A DNA stretch of 19,047 nucleotides from assembly GCA_025458665.1 (NCBI GenBank), contig JALOSG010000067.1, positions 1 to 19,047 on the forward strand, read 5' to 3'. Source of the stretch: Serpentinimonas sp. Lineage in GTDB: Bacteria > Pseudomonadota > Gammaproteobacteria > Burkholderiales > Burkholderiaceae_C. The first letter of the stretch is position 1. Each line of letters starts with the position of its first letter. Position numbers and translations under genes: made by a program. The notes beneath the pieces are model-generated. The model had not been told where the DNA came from. It made no database searches and saw only the letters and a list, made by a program, of their open reading frames with translations. Shown one piece after another: positions 8,818-16,412 of this stretch.

Positions 8818-8820
8818 GGA
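8816..8820 (+). promoter_or_regulatory. Ribosome binding site overlapping the upstream stop
   Basis: GAGGA begins inside the TGA of the first HDOD gene and lies 5 bases before the GTG at 8826. It fixes the start of the second HDOD gene and implies coupled translation. Confidence 0.6.
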
Positions 8821-8825
8821 CGTAC

Positions 8826-9644
8826 GTGCAGTTCCGCCAATTGCTCCAGCAAGCCCACGCGCTGCCTTCCGTTCCCCAGGTGGCTGCGCGGCTCATCGAG
8901 TCGTTCGAGTCCGACCGTATCGACATCGGCACCATCGCTCAGGAAATCGACAAGGACCCGGTGCTGGCAGGCCGCATTCTCCAGCAGGCCAATTCCTCTT
9001 TCTTCCGCACGCTGCGCCCTGTGGCCACCGTGCGCGATGCCACCGCTGTGCTGGGGCTCAACAAGGTGCGCAGCCTCGTTCTGGCCGCGGTGGTGCAAGA
9101 CAGCTTCAAGGGCTTGCGCAACTTCGACCAGAACGCCTTCTGGCATTACAGCATGGCGGCGGCGGCACTTTCGCGTTTCATCGCCGAGCCGCTCAAGCTG
9201 GACGGCGATATTGCTTTCACCACCGGGTTGCTGCACGCCGTGGGTGAACTGGTGATGCAGGTGGGTATGCCCGGTGACATGCACACCTTCAACCACCTGG
9301 TACCGCTGCTCGACGTCACGCGTGGCGCGCGGCAGCAAGAAGCCTTCGGCTACAGCTACGCCGACGTGGGGGCGGAACTGGTGGCGCACTGGCGCCTGCC
9401 TTCGGCCATGGTCACCTGCATACGCCAGCATGTGCTGCCGCTGGACCACGAGGACAGCCTCCCGCTGGCGGCAGTGCTGCACTTGGCTGCATGGCGTGCC
9501 CGGGTGTTCGTGGCCGGCAACCAGCGAGAAGTGCTGATTTACAGCTACCCCGACAGCGTCGGCCTGCTGCTCGACCTCGACCCCGACTGGCTGGTGAGTC
9601 CCGACCTGCCGGTGCTCGGCGGCCTGCTTCCGTCTGCCGGGTGA
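8826..9644 (+). CDS. HDOD domain-containing protein (second of tandem pair)
   Basis: A 272-residue HDOD protein starting at GTG 8826. This start gives an N-terminus (MQFRQLLQQAHALPSVPQV) that aligns without gaps to the first HDOD protein; the frame is open upstream inside that gene, but the extra sequence is out of family. DPVLAGRILQQANSSFF (44-60) and TGLLHAVGELVM (133-144) correspond position by position to the first copy, so the two arose by tandem duplication and then diverged strongly. The HD metal motif is again His-Ala, so it is probably non-catalytic. Its stop overlaps the start of the patatin-like gene (GTGA, 9641-9644). The pair could form a heterodimeric scaffold, but that is inference. 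Confidence 0.9.
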   Translation: MQFRQLLQQAHALPSVPQVAARLIESFESDRIDIGTIAQEIDKDPVLAGRILQQANSSFFRTLRPVATVRDATAVLGLNKVRSLVLAAVVQDSFKGLRNFDQNAFWHYSMAAAALSRFIAEPLKLDGDIAFTTGLLHAVGELVMQVGMPGDMHTFNHLVPLLDVTRGARQQEAFGYSYADVGAELVAHWRLPSAMVTCIRQHVLPLDHEDSLPLAAVLHLAAWRARVFVAGNQREVLIYSYPDSVGLLLDLDPDWLVSPDLPVLGGLLPSAG

Positions 9645-10729
9645 AGGCGCTTCAGATATACGCCGGGCCCGGCGCGATGGCGCACCTGGCCGAGTGCGGC
9701 CTGCAGCCAGCCGATGTGAGCGTCATTCCCGCGGCGGCCGGTGGCCCCAAAGGCTTGATTCTGGGCCCACTGGACCGCTTCATCTTTGGCCAGTGGTTGC
9801 CGCAGAGCCGCCAGCCTGTGCACCTGGTGGGCGCCTCCATTGGCGCGTGGCGCATGGCCACGGCCTGCCTGCCCGATGCCATTCCCGCGTTCCAGCGGTT
9901 GGAGCACGACTACATCCACCAAAATTACCCTGCGCCGCCCGGCCGTAAGCGTCCCCTGCCCGAGCAGATCAGCGAGAACTTTGGCCGCAGCCTGCAGCAG
10001 TTCTACGGGGGGAAGGTGGATGCATTGCTGGCCCATCCCCGCTACCGGCTGCACATCGTCACGTCGCGGGGGCGGCACCTGCTGCGAACCGAGCACGGCT
10101 GGCGCACACCCCTGGGCTACGCCGGCGCGTTCCTCACCAACGCCGTGCGTCGCAAGGCCATGGGGGCGTGGCTGGAGCGGGTGGTGTTTTCGGCGGGTGG
10201 TGCCGAGCAAGGCCTGCCGCCTCCACTGCCTTTCTCCACGCACGACTACCGCACCCGGCAGGTGGGTCTGTCCGCGCACAACTTCATGGACGCGCTGCAG
10301 GCCAGCTGCTCCATTCCCTTTGTGTTGCGCGCCGTGCCCCACATCCACGGTGCGCCGCGCGGCGCCTACTGGGATGGCGGCATCACCGACTACCACCTGC
10401 ATCTGGACTACCGCACCCAGCCAGGTCTGGTGCTCTACCCCCATTTTCAGCAGGCTGTCGTGCCGGGCTGGCTGGACAAGCCGCTCAAGTGGCGCCACAG
10501 CGCCAGCGCCTTTCTGGACCGCACGGTGGTATTGGCGCCGCGCCCCGAGTGGGTGGCTACCTTGCCCCACGGCAAGCTGCCCACCCGGCAGGACTTCGAG
10601 CACTACCATGCCGATGTACCGGCCCGTATCCGGGTATGGAACACCGCGGTGGCGGCTGCCTGCCAGCTGGCCGATGAGCTGGCCGAATGGCTGCAACGGC
10701 CCGACATGGCCAAGGTACGGCCACTCTGA
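9641..10729 (+). CDS. Patatin-like phospholipase family protein
   Basis: Predicted serine lipid acyl hydrolase with a patatin Ser-Asp dyad, 362 residues from GTG 9641. The GTG overlaps the TGA of the second HDOD gene, and the protein starts with no leader (KALQIYAGPGAMAHL). AAAGGPKGL (31-39) is the glycine-rich oxyanion segment. GASIGAWR (64-71) is the GxSxG nucleophile elbow with Ser66. YWDGGITDYH (243-252) supplies the dyad Asp245 in the usual DGG. No signal peptide or transmembrane segment is visible, so it should be cytosolic or a peripheral membrane protein. A longer frame upstream (from 9491) lies inside the HDOD gene and is rejected. Coupling to two HDOD scaffolds is the notable context: lipase activity may be controlled by, or tethered to, the HDOD proteins. 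The lipid substrate is unknown. Confidence 0.88.
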   Translation: MKALQIYAGPGAMAHLAECGLQPADVSVIPAAAGGPKGLILGPLDRFIFGQWLPQSRQPVHLVGASIGAWRMATACLPDAIPAFQRLEHDYIHQNYPAPPGRKRPLPEQISENFGRSLQQFYGGKVDALLAHPRYRLHIVTSRGRHLLRTEHGWRTPLGYAGAFLTNAVRRKAMGAWLERVVFSAGGAEQGLPPPLPFSTHDYRTRQVGLSAHNFMDALQASCSIPFVLRAVPHIHGAPRGAYWDGGITDYHLHLDYRTQPGLVLYPHFQQAVVPGWLDKPLKWRHSASAFLDRTVVLAPRPEWVATLPHGKLPTRQDFEHYHADVPARIRVWNTAVAAACQLADELAEWLQRPDMAKVRPL

Positions 10730-10787
10730 GCTGGGGTGTGTGGGCTGGCGTGGGTGAGCGTGTGCAGGACCGCCGGCCGCGCCGACG

Positions 10788-10793
10788 GATAAT
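10788..10793 (+). promoter_or_regulatory. Candidate -10 box giving a leaderless trhO transcript
   Basis: GATAAT (5 of 6 to the sigma70 -10) ends 6 bases before the ATG at 10800. Transcription starting 7 bases after the box would begin on the A of the ATG. No Shine-Dalgarno is seen. The -35 is poor, so this is tentative. Confidence 0.35.
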
Positions 10794-10799
10794 GTTGTC

Positions 10800-11741
10800 A
10801 TGAGTGCCTTCCCGCCGCCGGCCGACGCCTTCCGCGTTGCGGCCCTGTACCAGTTTGTCGATCTGCCGGACTTTGCCGGGCTGAAAACACCCCTGCAGGC
10901 GGTGTGCGAGGCGCAGGGCGTCAAAGGCACCTTGCTGCTGGCCCGCGAGGGCATCAACGGCACCATCGCGGGCCGTGTGGCGGGCATAGATGCGGTCCTC
11001 ACCCACCTGAAGGCCGATCCCCGCTTCGCGCCACTGCAGTACAAGATGTCGTGGTCACCGCGCATGCCGTTCCTGCGCCTGAAGGTCCGCCTGAAGAAAG
11101 AAATTGTCACGCTGCGGGTACCCGGGCTGGACCCCAGCCGGCACGCGGGTACCTACGTCAAGCCGCGCGACTGGAACGCCCTCATCAGCCAGCCCGATGT
11201 GGTGGTGGTGGACACCCGCAACGACTACGAGGTGGCCATCGGTACTTTCCGGGGCGCGCTGAACCCGAATATCAAGACGTTTACCGAACTTCCCGCCTGG
11301 GTGGACGCCACGCCCGAGGTGCAGGCGGGCCGCCAGGGCAAGAAAGTGGCCATGTTCTGCACGGGTGGCATACGCTGCGAGAAGTCCACGGCGCTGCTGC
11401 GCATGCAGGGCTTCGAAGAGGTGTACCACCTCGAAGGCGGCATCTTGAAGTACCTGGAAGAGGTGCCTGCCCAGGAAAGTCTGTGGCAAGGCGAGTGCTT
11501 TGTGTTCGACGAGCGCGTCAGTGTGGGGCATGGGCTGGCGCCTGGACCGCACACGCTGTGCCGCTCCTGCCGCTGGCCGTTGAGCGAGGCGGACATGGCG
11601 TCCCCCCATTTCGTGCTTGGTGTGAGTTGTGCCCACTGCCACGACAAACGTACGCCTGAAGAGAAGGCCCAGCTGGCGGAACGCCAGCGGCAGGTGGAAC
11701 TGGCGGAGCAACACGGCCGCCGTCACCTGGGAAGTGGCTAG
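10800..11741 (+). CDS. trhO: Oxygen-dependent tRNA uridine(34) hydroxylase (rhodanese family)
   Basis: TrhO (YceA) uses O2 to hydroxylate U34 of certain tRNAs to 5-hydroxyuridine, an early step to cmo5U/mo5U wobble modification. The 313-residue protein has the family order. An N-terminal acylphosphatase/ferredoxin-like region (about 10-110) contains REGINGTIAG (49-58). The rhodanese domain starts at VVVVDTRNDYEVAIG (134-148), and its active-site loop CTGGIRCEK (187-195) carries Cys187 and Cys193. The C-terminal tail has two CxxC pairs (Cys254/257 and Cys277/280), probably a zinc site. All key residues are intact. It is monocistronic by layout: 70 bases after the patatin gene and convergent with the GGDEF-EAL gene, with 27 bases between the two stops. 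Confidence 0.95.
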   Translation: MSAFPPPADAFRVAALYQFVDLPDFAGLKTPLQAVCEAQGVKGTLLLAREGINGTIAGRVAGIDAVLTHLKADPRFAPLQYKMSWSPRMPFLRLKVRLKKEIVTLRVPGLDPSRHAGTYVKPRDWNALISQPDVVVVDTRNDYEVAIGTFRGALNPNIKTFTELPAWVDATPEVQAGRQGKKVAMFCTGGIRCEKSTALLRMQGFEEVYHLEGGILKYLEEVPAQESLWQGECFVFDERVSVGHGLAPGPHTLCRSCRWPLSEADMASPHFVLGVSCAHCHDKRTPEEKAQLAERQRQVELAEQHGRRHLGSG

Positions 11742-11768
11742 GGACTCCCCGGGGCGGAACCGGTAGGC

Positions 11769-13877
11769 TCAGGGCCTGTCGGTCTGCAAGGGGGCCATTT
11801 CCGTATCCCCGAACAGCGATTGGCGGAACTGCGGTGTCTTGGGGTCGTCGTCGGTCATGGCCCACAGGTAGAGCATGGTGGAGGCCATGGGCTTGGCAAA
11901 GTAGTAGCCCTGCAACTCATCGCAGCCCAGCTGCCGCAGGATCAGGTACTGGGCTTCGGTCTCCACCCCCTCAGCCACCACCTTGAGCCCGAGCGCCTGG
12001 CCGAGCTTGACCACCGCATCCACCACCGCCCGGGCATCGCTGCTGGTTTCCAGGTCGAGCACAAAGCTGCGGTCGATCTTCAGCTCCTCGGTGGGCAGCT
12101 GGCGCAGGTAGGCCAGACTGGAGTACCCCGATCCGAAATCGTCGATGGAAATGTGCACGCCAATGGCAGCCAGGCGGTCGAACAACTGCTTGGTGACTTC
12201 GGTGTTCTCCATGGCCATGGATTCCGTGATCTCGCAGGTGAGCAGCTGCGGGTTCACGCCATGCGTCTGCAGCGCTTGCTCCACCCGCTCGTGCAGGTTG
12301 GGTTGGCGCAGCTGCTGCACCGACAGATTCACCGCCACACGCATGCGCAAACCACCGTCGCGCCATTGCCGGATCTGCTTGCACGCTTCGTCGATGGCCC
12401 AGTCCCCGATCGCATTGATGAGCCCGAACTTCTCGGCCACCGGCACAAACAGCGCCGGGCTCACCAGCCCCCGTACGGGGTGGTTCCAGCGCAGCAAAGC
12501 TTCGGCACCCGTGATCTGGCCGCTGGGGGCATGCACTTTGGGCTGGTAGAACAGTTCCAGTTCGCCCCGGTCCAGTGCAATCCGCAAATCCCGCAACAGT
12601 TCCATCTGATCCCGGGCGTCCTGCACCATGCTGGGCTGGAAAAAGCAGTAGGTGGCGCCGCCGGCGGCTTTGGCGGCCCGAGCAGCCGCATCGGCATGAC
12701 CTATGAGCACGCTGGGTGCGCCGTCGGTGGGGAACATGGCCACACCCACCGAAGCGGTCAGTACCGCCTCGCGGCCATCGATCACGACCTTGGCTCCCAG
12801 CTGCTCGATCAGGGCTCTGGCCACCCTGGCCACGCTTTCCTGACTCACATTGTGGTCCATGAGCAGCAGAAACTCGTCACCTCCCCAGCGTGCCAGCGGG
12901 AAGGGCTGCCCCAGGCTGCGCCGCATGCGCTGGGACATTTCTACCAGAACCTGATCACCAAAGCTGAAGCCATAGCTCTGGTTGATGGGCTTGAATCCAT
13001 CGAGGTCGATGAAGAGTACAGCAAAGGCCTTCTGGGTGACTTGTGCCTTGTCGCCCGTGTCTTGCAACTGGGCTTCAAAGGAGGTGCGGTTGAGCAGCCC
13101 GGTCAGTGGGTCGGTGGTGGCCTGTTCCTGCAGGCGGCCCTGTGCCTGCAGGAGGCTGGTGCTCATGCGGGAATCGATGAAGGAGGACACCAGCACCAGC
13201 CACATGAGCAGACCGACGCCAATGGTAGCCAGCAGCAGCACCGACTGTATGGGAAGCACCCCTGCATAAGCCGCTTCGGTCTGCTCGGCAAGCCCTGCCG
13301 CAGATAGCCAGGCGTGGTGAACCCACGACAGGGTGCCTGCCATGAGCAGTACCGCCAGCGGTGTGCGAACCCACAGGGCGGGGTACTTCTCGCGGCCGAG
13401 TTTGATGACGAACAGCGCCAGGGACAGGCCACTGACCGACCCGCCAATCGCGGTCAGGACGGCACGAAAATCCCACACCAGGCCGGGCCGGAAACCGGGG
13501 GCCAACAGCCCCAGGGAGAACGTTGCCACCAGGGCGCCAGTGAGGGTGGCGGCCGCCAGAAACAGGGTGGATATGGAGGCGTTGCGGCCAAAACCAAGCA
13601 ACCAGCCCGGATAGGCCAGAGCCACACCCAGGGCCCAGGCAATGAACAGCAACAGGGGCTGGTAGCCCAGGGGCCAGGACAGACCCTGCCCGTACAGTCC
13701 GACCACACCGATGGACCAGGTGGCGGAGCCGGTCACAACGGCAGCCACCAGGATCCAGGAGGTCAGTTGCCTGCCCGGGGCACGTTCCGAGCGCCGCACG
13801 CAATCCAGACTGACAAACGCAGAAATGAGCGCCATGGCCACCATGAAGCCCTGTGTCATGGCAGATGACATCACCAC
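11769..13877 (-). CDS. Membrane-anchored GGDEF-EAL protein with degenerate MHYT-like sensor
   Basis: Bifunctional-type c-di-GMP protein, 702 residues. Residues 1-235 hold about seven hydrophobic segments in the layout of an MHYT integral-membrane sensor, but the Met-His-Tyr-Thr metal motifs are replaced (for example WSIGVVG 54-60 and TFSLGLL 119-125). The GGDEF domain (about 250-415) keeps WGGDEF (331-336), Asp291, Asn299 and Asp308. The usual Asp after Asn is Gln300, the usual His is Phe304, and there is no RxxD I-site (GQPF at that position). The EAL domain (about 425-675) is complete: EALLRW 459-464, EITES 549-553, DDFGSGYSS 579-587, Lys600, AEGVE 635-639. Phosphodiesterase activity is therefore likely. 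The cyclase may be weak or may act as a GTP sensor. The start is GTG 13877 (GGGAG 10 bases upstream); ATG 13871 or 13859 are alternatives. Confidence 0.93.
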   Translation of the reverse strand: MVMSSAMTQGFMVAMALISAFVSLDCVRRSERAPGRQLTSWILVAAVVTGSATWSIGVVGLYGQGLSWPLGYQPLLLFIAWALGVALAYPGWLLGFGRNASISTLFLAAATLTGALVATFSLGLLAPGFRPGLVWDFRAVLTAIGGSVSGLSLALFVIKLGREKYPALWVRTPLAVLLMAGTLSWVHHAWLSAAGLAEQTEAAYAGVLPIQSVLLLATIGVGLLMWLVLVSSFIDSRMSTSLLQAQGRLQEQATTDPLTGLLNRTSFEAQLQDTGDKAQVTQKAFAVLFIDLDGFKPINQSYGFSFGDQVLVEMSQRMRRSLGQPFPLARWGGDEFLLLMDHNVSQESVARVARALIEQLGAKVVIDGREAVLTASVGVAMFPTDGAPSVLIGHADAAARAAKAAGGATYCFFQPSMVQDARDQMELLRDLRIALDRGELELFYQPKVHAPSGQITGAEALLRWNHPVRGLVSPALFVPVAEKFGLINAIGDWAIDEACKQIRQWRDGGLRMRVAVNLSVQQLRQPNLHERVEQALQTHGVNPQLLTCEITESMAMENTEVTKQLFDRLAAIGVHISIDDFGSGYSSLAYLRQLPTEELKIDRSFVLDLETSSDARAVVDAVVKLGQALGLKVVAEGVETEAQYLILRQLGCDELQGYYFAKPMASTMLYLWAMTDDDPKTPQFRQSLFGDTEMAPLQTDRP

Positions 13878-13983
13878 GGGCGGCCTGCTCCCACCTCAGG
13901 CTGCCGTTCTCCTGTTGCTGGCATATGCAATGCTTCCCTAGCGGCCACTCCGGCCTTTTGGTTATCTGTCGAGCTATCCACGC

Positions 13984-13989
13984 ATCATA
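13984..13989 (-). promoter_or_regulatory. Candidate -10 box for the GGDEF-EAL gene
   Basis: On the minus strand TATGAT (5 of 6) sits about 110 bases upstream of the GTG at 13877, in the only AT-richer stretch of the gap. No good -35 is found, so this is tentative. Confidence 0.25.
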
Positions 13990-14031
13990 GGCCAGAGTTT
14001 TTCATTTGAGTTACTTCAGGCTGCCGCCACT

Positions 14032-14079
14032 GGTCCGCTGGACCGGTATCCGGGCGGTCCGACGTGGCGTTGTCGCCAC
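14032..14079 (-). other. Structured intergenic segment downstream of the alcohol dehydrogenase
   Basis: The 260-base gap 13878-14137 has no gene. It contains three perfect inverted repeats: GGTCC/GGACC (14032-14036 with 14040-14044, 3-base loop), GGACCG/CGGTCC (14040-14045 with 14055-14060) and GTGGCG/CGCCAC (14064-14069 with 14074-14079, TTGT loop). The first two share an arm and so exclude each other. They lie 58-106 bases past the stop of the leftward alcohol dehydrogenase gene. No T-tract follows, so this may be a Rho-dependent 3' end or an unrecognised RNA element. The rest of the gap carries only the tentative -10 at 13984 and an 11-base direct repeat (13896 and 14016). Confidence 0.4.
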
Positions 14080-14137
14080 ACCCCCACAAGCTGTGCAGAA
14101 ACTTCCGGCCGCACTCGCCCAAAGCGGCAGGAACCCT

Positions 14138-15274
14138 TTACATGGCCGCTTCCAGCATGGCGCGGTAGTCCTCGGGCGTGGCCAGGCGCGGGTTGGTCTT
14201 GTGGCAATGGTCGGCCAGAGCGCCTTCTATGACGCGGGGAAACAGGTCGGGCGTTACGCCCATGGCGGCCAGCCCGGATGGCAAGCCCAGGCGCTGGTTC
14301 ATGGCCTTGATGGCCGGGCCAATGTCCTGCGCGCTCTGCAGGCCCATGGCGTGGGCCATGCGGGCCAGGCGGTTTTCGGCCTGCATGGAGGGCGCTTCGG
14401 CGTTGAAGGCAATGACGGCGGGCAGGAACACCGCGTTCAGGGTGCCGTGGTGCAGGCGCGGGTTCACGCCACCCAGGCTGTGGCTGAGGGAGTGCACGCA
14501 GCCCAGCCCTTTCTGGAAGGCCATGGCGCCCTGCATGCTCGCGCTCATCATCTGCAGGCGGGCGTTCTCGTCGCTGCCGTGGTGGGTGGCGGTTTCTATG
14601 TGCGCCCAGCCGCGCGCCAGCCCATCCAGGGCAATGCCATCGGCCGGCGGGTTGAACGCGGGGGCCATGAAGGTTTCCATGCAATGGGCAATGGCGTCCA
14701 TGCCGGTGGCGGCGGTGAGCAGGGGGGGCAGGCCCAGGGTGAGGCGTGGGTCGAGCAGGGCGGCCTTGGGCACCAGGTGCCAGCTGTGGAAGCCCAGCTT
14801 GCGGCCATCGTCCACGATGAGGATGGCGCCGCGCGCCACCTCGCTGCCCGTACCGGCGGTGGTGGGCACCGCAATCAGCGGGGGCACGCGGTCGGTGATT
14901 TTGGGTGAGCCGCCTTCGATGGTGGCGTAGGTTTTCAGCGGGCCGGGGTGGGCCACCGCAATGGCCACGCCCTTGGCGCAGTCGATGCTGCTGCCACCGC
15001 CCAGCGCAATCAGGCCGTCGCAGTGCTCGCGCTGGTACACCTCGGCGGCAGCGCGCACTGCGGCTTCGGTGGGGTTGGACGGCGTCTCGGCAAACACGGC
15101 ATGCGGAATCAGGCCCAGGGCTTCTTCGCAGCGCTGCACCAGGCCAGCAGCTTTCACACCGGCATCGGTCACGATGAGCGGGCGCGCGATGCCGTTGCGC
15201 TGGCATTCGGAGGCCAGATGGCTGAGTGCGCCGGGTTCTATCTGTACCTGGGTGATGTAGAGGATCTGGGGCAC
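14138..15274 (-). CDS. Iron-containing (group III) alcohol dehydrogenase
   Basis: NAD(P)-dependent, Fe-dependent alcohol dehydrogenase family, 378 residues, full length. GGGSSIDCAKG (92-102) is the dinucleotide-phosphate loop, and PTTAGTGSEV (137-146) is the second family signature. Likely metal ligands are Asp193 and His197 (MDAIAHCME), His261 (CVHSLSHSLGG) and His276 (HHG). All four are present, so an active enzyme is expected. Substrates in this family range from short-chain alcohols and diols to 4-hydroxybutyrate and maleylacetate; none can be assigned here. The start is GTG at 15274 with a strong AGGAG 5 bases upstream. The gene is divergent from the alpha/beta hydrolase at 15400, with 125 bases between the starts. 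This could mean shared control, such as an ester hydrolase releasing an alcohol that the dehydrogenase oxidises (inference). Confidence 0.94.
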   Translation of the reverse strand: MPQILYITQVQIEPGALSHLASECQRNGIARPLIVTDAGVKAAGLVQRCEEALGLIPHAVFAETPSNPTEAAVRAAAEVYQREHCDGLIALGGGSSIDCAKGVAIAVAHPGPLKTYATIEGGSPKITDRVPPLIAVPTTAGTGSEVARGAILIVDDGRKLGFHSWHLVPKAALLDPRLTLGLPPLLTAATGMDAIAHCMETFMAPAFNPPADGIALDGLARGWAHIETATHHGSDENARLQMMSASMQGAMAFQKGLGCVHSLSHSLGGVNPRLHHGTLNAVFLPAVIAFNAEAPSMQAENRLARMAHAMGLQSAQDIGPAIKAMNQRLGLPSGLAAMGVTPDLFPRVIEGALADHCHKTNPRLATPEDYRAMLEAAM

Positions 15275-15279
15275 GTTGT

Positions 15280-15284
15280 CTCCT
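15280..15284 (-). promoter_or_regulatory. Ribosome binding site for the GTG-started alcohol dehydrogenase
   Basis: AGGAG on the minus strand, followed by 5 bases and then GTG at 15274. This supports GTG as the start. Confidence 0.7.
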
Positions 15285-15399
15285 GTGGGTTTTTGCTGCT
15301 GCAGCGTGAAGCGTGAATGCTACGGATGGATGTTAAGGGAGTAGGCGTCGGGCATACGTCGCGGAGGCGGCGCAACCGGCACCGGCGAGAATACTGTCC

Positions 15400-16395
15400 A
15401 TGAGCACGAACAGCGCCCATCCGCACATTTCCCCGCACTCCCACCCTGCACAACTGCTCACGCCCGCCATGCGCGGCGTGATTGAGCGCATGCACCGCGC
15501 TGCGCGGCCGCCCATGCACAGCATGACTCCGCAACAGGCGCGGGACTTCTACGAGGCCGGGTCGGGCATTCTGGACTTGCCGCCGCACCGCATGGCGCGC
15601 GTGGAGGCGCTGCACATTCCCACCCGGGACGGCGCCACACTGCCTGCCCAGTTGGTGGTGCCGCACGGCGACCCGCCGACAGCCCAGGGTTGGCCGGTGC
15701 TGCTGTACTACCACGGCGGCGGCTTCACCATAGGCAGCGTGGCCACCCATGCCTCCTTGTGCCGCCACCTGGCGCACCTGGCCCATGCGGCGGTGGTGTC
15801 TGTGGACTACAGGCTGGCCCCTGAACACAAGTTCCCCACCGCCGTGCACGACGCCTGGGACAGCCTGCAATGGTTGCATGTGCAAGCGGCCAGTCTGGGG
15901 CTGGATGCCACCCGCATGGCGGTGGGCGGGGACAGCGCCGGTGGCACGCTGTCCATCGTCACGGCGTTGCAGGCCCGCGATGCGGGCTTGCGGCTGGCGC
16001 TGCAGTTGCTGTTCTACCCGGGGTGCGCGGCGCACCAGGACACACCGTCGCACCGGCGGTTTGCCCAGGGCTTTGTGCTGGAGGAACCCAGCATAACCTG
16101 GTTTTTCAACCAGTATCTGAACCACGCCGGGGAGCGGGACGATTGGCGCTTTTCCCCCCTGAACGCCCCTGACCTGGACGGCGTGGCCCCGGCCTGGATA
16201 GGCCTGGCCGAATGCGACCCGCTGGTGGACGAAGGCGTGCAGATGGCCGACCGGCTGCGCATGAGCGGCGTGCCCGTGGACCTGGAGATTTACCGCGGCG
16301 TGACGCACGAGTTCATCAAGATGGGGCGGGCCATTCCGGAAGCCCTGAAAGCCCACAATGACGCCGCAAGGGCCTTACGGCTGGCGTTCGCCTGA
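15400..16395 (+). CDS. HSL-family alpha/beta hydrolase (esterase/lipase)
   Basis: Carboxylesterase of the hormone-sensitive-lipase group (bacterial family IV), 331 residues. The oxyanion motif HGGG is at 105-108 (YYHGGGF). The nucleophile elbow GDSAGG (177-182) gives Ser179. Asp273 in AECDPLVDEG and His303 in VTHEFI complete the triad. VDYRLAPEHKFP (135-146) is another family hallmark. There is no signal peptide, so it is cytosolic, probably acting on short-chain esters. The ATG at 15400 has no clear Shine-Dalgarno; AATACT just upstream (15390-15395) is a poor -10. The gene is divergent from the iron alcohol dehydrogenase, and ygiQ follows after 31 bases. Confidence 0.94.
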   Translation: MSTNSAHPHISPHSHPAQLLTPAMRGVIERMHRAARPPMHSMTPQQARDFYEAGSGILDLPPHRMARVEALHIPTRDGATLPAQLVVPHGDPPTAQGWPVLLYYHGGGFTIGSVATHASLCRHLAHLAHAAVVSVDYRLAPEHKFPTAVHDAWDSLQWLHVQAASLGLDATRMAVGGDSAGGTLSIVTALQARDAGLRLALQLLFYPGCAAHQDTPSHRRFAQGFVLEEPSITWFFNQYLNHAGERDDWRFSPLNAPDLDGVAPAWIGLAECDPLVDEGVQMADRLRMSGVPVDLEIYRGVTHEFIKMGRAIPEALKAHNDAARALRLAFA

Positions 16396-16412
16396 AAAAG
16401 GCCCCGGGCCGT

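Noticed and set aside
9491..9640. Longer N-terminus for the patatin-like protein
   Set aside because: The extra residues lie inside the HDOD coding region and are Arg/Pro-rich. The GTG at 9641 overlapping the stop gives a natural start.
7990..10729. Possible CBASS-like or other anti-phage module because of the patatin effector
   Set aside because: Patatin effectors in CBASS need a CD-NTase partner. None is present, the GGDEF protein is a different fold and strand, and no other defence gene is nearby.
11820..13307. 495-codon open frame on the plus strand opposite the GGDEF-EAL gene
   Set aside because: No ribosome site, no domain, and a His/Gln/Gly-rich translation. The opposite strand holds a complete, motif-rich protein.
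13896..14026. 11-base direct repeat TCAGGCTGCCG (13896 and 14016)
   Set aside because: Only two short GC-rich copies with no flanking symmetry. Chance or codon-like composition explains it.
14016..15206. 396-codon minus-strand frame overlapping the alcohol dehydrogenase
   Set aside because: It is out of phase with the true dehydrogenase frame, which carries all family motifs and a good GTG start.
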